A stretch of 64,000 nucleotides of DNA, from assembly GCA_947846985.1 (NCBI GenBank), contig CANTUZ010000002.1, positions 150,097,889 through 150,161,888 of the forward strand. The letters run 5' to 3'. Shown in pieces: positions 61,096 to 64,000 of the stretch. The number at the start of each line of letters is the position of its first letter. Within the stretch, counting starts at the first letter, position 1. The notes beneath the pieces were generated by a model. That model worked only from the letters and a program-made list of their open reading frames with translations. It did no database searches and had not been told where the DNA came from. The translations under genes and the position numbers were made by a program. The DNA comes from Fratercula arctica. Lineage: Eukaryota; Chordata; Aves; Charadriiformes; Alcidae.

Positions 61096-61720
61096 CGCTG
61101 CACCCATTCATAACCCGGCGGGCGGGGGGCGCTGCCGCTGCCCCCTCCCTTCCCTCCTCCAGTGCCGGGGGGACCCGGCGGGGGGACGGGGTCTTGCCCG
61201 GCGGCACCGGTACCACCGCTCCCCCGGCTCCCCCGGCTGAGATCCAGTGAGGCCCGGTCCAGCACCGGGGAGGGGCTCCTCCACCCTCCCCCCGCCCGGT
61301 GCAGCCCGCACCCCCTCGGCCGGGGGCAGCCCGGTTCGGCCCGGCCCGACTCTGTGCCGCCGCCGCTGCTGCCCCCTGCCGAGCGCGGCGGCGCCGCGAT
61401 GGAGCCGCCCCCGGGGCACGGCTGGGCTGGGAGCGTACCGGGGGGAACAGACACAACTACCCAAAAATAGGGGAAATCCCAAAAAAAGCAATTAGGAGGC
61501 GCCTGGGGACCGTGTGGGCCGGGCCGGGAGCTGCGGCTGCCCTCCCGTCTCGCCGGTGGGGAAGGCAGAAGAGAGGAGAGGACATGGCTCTGCTGCCTGC
61601 GCTGGGGCTGCCGTTAAATCCAGAGGCACCCGTCGCCAGCTCCGGCCGGGGTGCCGTGTGGTCGGCATCCCCCGGGAGCAGGCCCTGGGTGCTCGGGGCT
61701 GGCAGGCACTGAAAAGATGC

Positions 61721-63977
61721 GGATGAAATGAGTGGGCTGTAGGGAGCTGCCAAGGCACCTCACCATCCCTGCAGCTACGCCTTTGTGCTTCATCTCAGCA
61801 GCTCCTGGGTGGTCAGCTCCGTCCCCGGGAACCCGGGCTACTGGGGAGAGCCTGGGTTACCGGGGGGATCCCCGGTCTCTCGTGCAGGCAAACCTGGGGC
61901 AGGGCCTGGCTGGAGGGGTGGCGGGAGCACAGCTGGAGCCCTGGCTTGCTCCGGCACATGTGGTGCTGGAAGGGGAGATGGCACAATGGATGGGTGTATG
62001 TGTTCCAAACCTGCTAGCTCAGCAAAAAATTGCAGGGAAATTGAATGGAACACGCTTCAAGCTGATTGCGCAAATCCTGGATGTCAAGAAACTATCTTGT
62101 GCTAGCGCCTGTGCCAACGTGCTTTCCCTGCTGCTCGCATCCAGTGTTAAAGCTGTAACGGATTCGCTTTCTCTGGGCTGCAGTCCCACCTCCCACCTTC
62201 CCGCTGCCAGATCCAGAGGTGCCTCACACCAGCTGAGAGACAGAAACCCTGTCTTGGACAAAAGCTTCCCCATCCCCATGCTTTTCTGTGCCTAATCCCA
62301 GAAGTGAGCTGTGGCTGCTGTCATGTCCTTTCCTCTTCTCCCTCTACTTCTGCAGAGTTGAGGAGCAGAAATGTAAGGATAACGTGCATGAAGACAGCGT
62401 GGCCTCTCAACGACAGAGGGGAGAGCCTACCATGGAAGAGCACATTACTAACAGTAAATGAGGTTCGATCTTGTAGCTGGAGCTAAGAGAAGACAATTCT
62501 CTTCCAAAATAATTTGATCATAGGGAGGGCTCTTGAAGAAAGGAGGCCAAGGCTTGAGGCAGAAGAAAGGAGTTGGAAATAATAATAAGAAAAAGTCAGA
62601 TTCTGAGAAGAAAGTCATATTTATGGCCAGCATAGATTTGAGTCCAGGGGGCAGAAATTTTGGCTGATGACCCCAATAGTGGGCAAGCAGGATTAAATAT
62701 TAATGTGTTAATTAACCCTGTAATCCTTCACTGAAACATTTGTCACAGCCCACGTACAAAAACTGGGATGCTGTTCAAGAAAAAAAGAGGTCAGCTTCTT
62801 GAAAGGTGAACCAAGGCTGCTCACAGAGGCACCTTCTGTCAGACGCAGGAAGGTGGAATCCCATTACCGTCTGCAAATTAAGCCTCTGGGGACCGGTTTC
62901 AAACAGAAAAGGAAGCCTGTGAGCTTTGCTGCCCGTGCCAAGGACGGTAGCTGTTGTGAGCAGGTTTTGAGGATGGGGTGCTGATGAGCCTGTGGCACGA
63001 AAGTGCTGCTCACCGCAATGGAGAAGTGTGGGAGGGAAGCAAAAGCTGTTGGGTTTCCAGCTGAATGGCCCTGCACTCGAGGTACCCACGTTGCTGCCCA
63101 AGGCGCAGCAGCAGTGACTAAAGCTTTACAATATTTGGATCTGGACACAGGCAGTTAGGGGGTCATTTTAGAGCACAGAGAAATAAACCTCTGCAGATTG
63201 CTGCTACCAGGATTCCTGAGTTGTGGAATGATTGCTCAAGACAGATCTTGATCCTGTTGTGCCAGGCAAGACTTACTCAGGGAGACGTGTGTGTGCCCCT
63301 AACTGGGGGAAGAGGGGCTATGGGTGCTTGGTTGCCTTTTTGAAGACCGCCTTTCTAAACCAGCTATCTCACCTGCTGTTTGTAACTTTCCTCCATAACA
63401 GAATGAAATCAGCCTGAATGAAATGTGTCCAGCCCATTGCGTTGCTGCTGCTCAGGCCCTGTGGGCAACACGGCAGCCAGCAGGAATCGCGCAGCCTGCC
63501 ATCGGCTCTCCGGTCGGAGAACGATCCACGGCCTGGGTAGGCGCTGGAGGCAAAGCGCTCCAGAAATGACAGCCTACCTTTCTCTGCAGTGATAAATCTG
63601 CCTGCGTCTGCTAGCAGGCAGGTGGACAGTAGAGCACAAACCAGCATATAATAGAAATTCTGCCTGGAGAAAAGGAAGAATCAGGTTTGGTGCCTGCTAA
63701 GGGTCTGCAGGCTTGCAGGTGGCTTTTGACCCTGGTCCATTACCCTTTGCACTCTTCCAAATAATTTATATCTTCATATGGCTGGCAGTTGTCTGGGAAT
63801 CTGTCCAAGGCCTCAAATGAAAGGCCAGGAGAGAGAATCGGTTTTCTATTTCTGGCTTTGCAACTTAACACCTGCCCAGTCTGTGGTGAGTCACTGGGGG
63901 CCAGATTTCTAAAGAGGTGGTTTAGTGTGGACTCCTCATTTTGGGTCTTTCTCTTGGTGTCCAGCTGTAGCTTTAGC
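61721..63977. other. 5' flanking (intergenic) sequence upstream of EXT1
   Basis: GC content falls from the island edge to ordinary levels by about 62300. No coding exon, RNA gene or repeat is recognised before the CR1 tip at 63978. In known vertebrate gene order SAMD12 lies on this side of EXT1, but none of it is visible here. Confidence 0.6.
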
Positions 63978-64000
63978 ATCATAGAATAGTTTGGGTTGTA
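63978..64000 (-). mobile_element. CR1 LINE 3' tip, cut by window end (copy 7)
   Basis: The last bases read ATCATAGAATAG then TTTGGGTTG, the reverse complement of the CR1 3' terminus, as in copies 1 and 3. The element should continue beyond the window. With only 23 bp visible the call rests on the tail motif. Confidence 0.7.

Larger units (their letters stand above)
59640..61720. promoter_or_regulatory. EXT1: CpG island covering EXT1 promoter, leader and exon 1
   Basis: The sequence is densely packed with CpG and is over 75 percent G+C by eye in the core (60000-61450), tapering into the 3' part of exon 1 and into 61490-61720 after a brief AT-rich dip at about 61445-61490. Such islands mark constitutive vertebrate promoters and are normally unmethylated. 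It explains the GC-driven Arg/Pro/Gly/Ala composition of the EXT1 stem and the large number of meaningless long open frames on both strands here. Confidence 0.9.

Noticed and set aside
60434..61456. 340-codon open frame on the minus strand through the promoter and leader
   Set aside because: It spans the promoter boxes, is low-complexity Gly/Arg/Ala, and is explained by stop-poor GC-rich DNA. Only its final 19 codons have an ATG inside the probable leader.
1..64000. CRISPR arrays, operons, prophage, plasmid features or riboswitches
   Set aside because: The window is vertebrate nuclear DNA, and no repeat-spacer pattern or bacterial gene organisation is present.

Overview
This window is vertebrate nuclear DNA, almost certainly from a bird. 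The main evidence for a bird is a set of CR1-type LINE fragments ending in the characteristic ATTCTATGATTCTATG-like 3' tail, one of which keeps a decayed piece of the CR1 reverse-transcriptase reading frame. There are no prokaryotic features. Only one protein-coding exon can be supported: exon 1 of EXT1 (exostosin-1, the heparan sulfate co-polymerase subunit), on the minus strand at 60226-59268.

Layout, read in the direction of EXT1 transcription (high to low coordinates). Positions 64000 to about 61100 are 5' flanking DNA; they hold no recognisable gene and the start of another CR1 copy at the very edge. Positions about 61720 to 59640 form a strong CpG island. It contains a TATA-less promoter (GC box, CRE-like element, CCAAT box at 61092-61060), a very GC-rich 5' leader with at least four upstream AUGs and a G-quadruplex motif, and the whole coding part of exon 1. 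Exon 1 ends at 59268 with a consensus GTAAGT donor. Everything from 59267 down to 1 is the beginning of EXT1 intron 1, which is known to be exceptionally long in vertebrates; exon 2 lies outside the window.

The roughly 59 kb of intron contains six CR1 fragments of two 3'-end types in both orientations, three likely ancient MIR-type SINE remnants, several homopolymer runs and a purine tract, one CpG-island-like segment about 54 kb into the intron (4990-5550), and three short AT-rich blocks whose clustered homeodomain, FOX, SOX, POU or PBX/MEIS-like motifs make them candidate enhancers. The remaining intron shows nothing I can name. The many open frames of 60-300 codons look like chance openings.

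I found no undescribed gene system. The observations most worth checking are the upstream open reading frames of the EXT1 leader (one with near-ideal initiation context and a YY1-like sequence), the remodelled EXT1 stem region that lacks the N-glycosylation sequon I recall from human EXT1, the intronic CpG-rich segment with an 879-nt open frame on the EXT1 strand, and the motif clusters at 28082-28109, 49061-49085 and 50408-50581.
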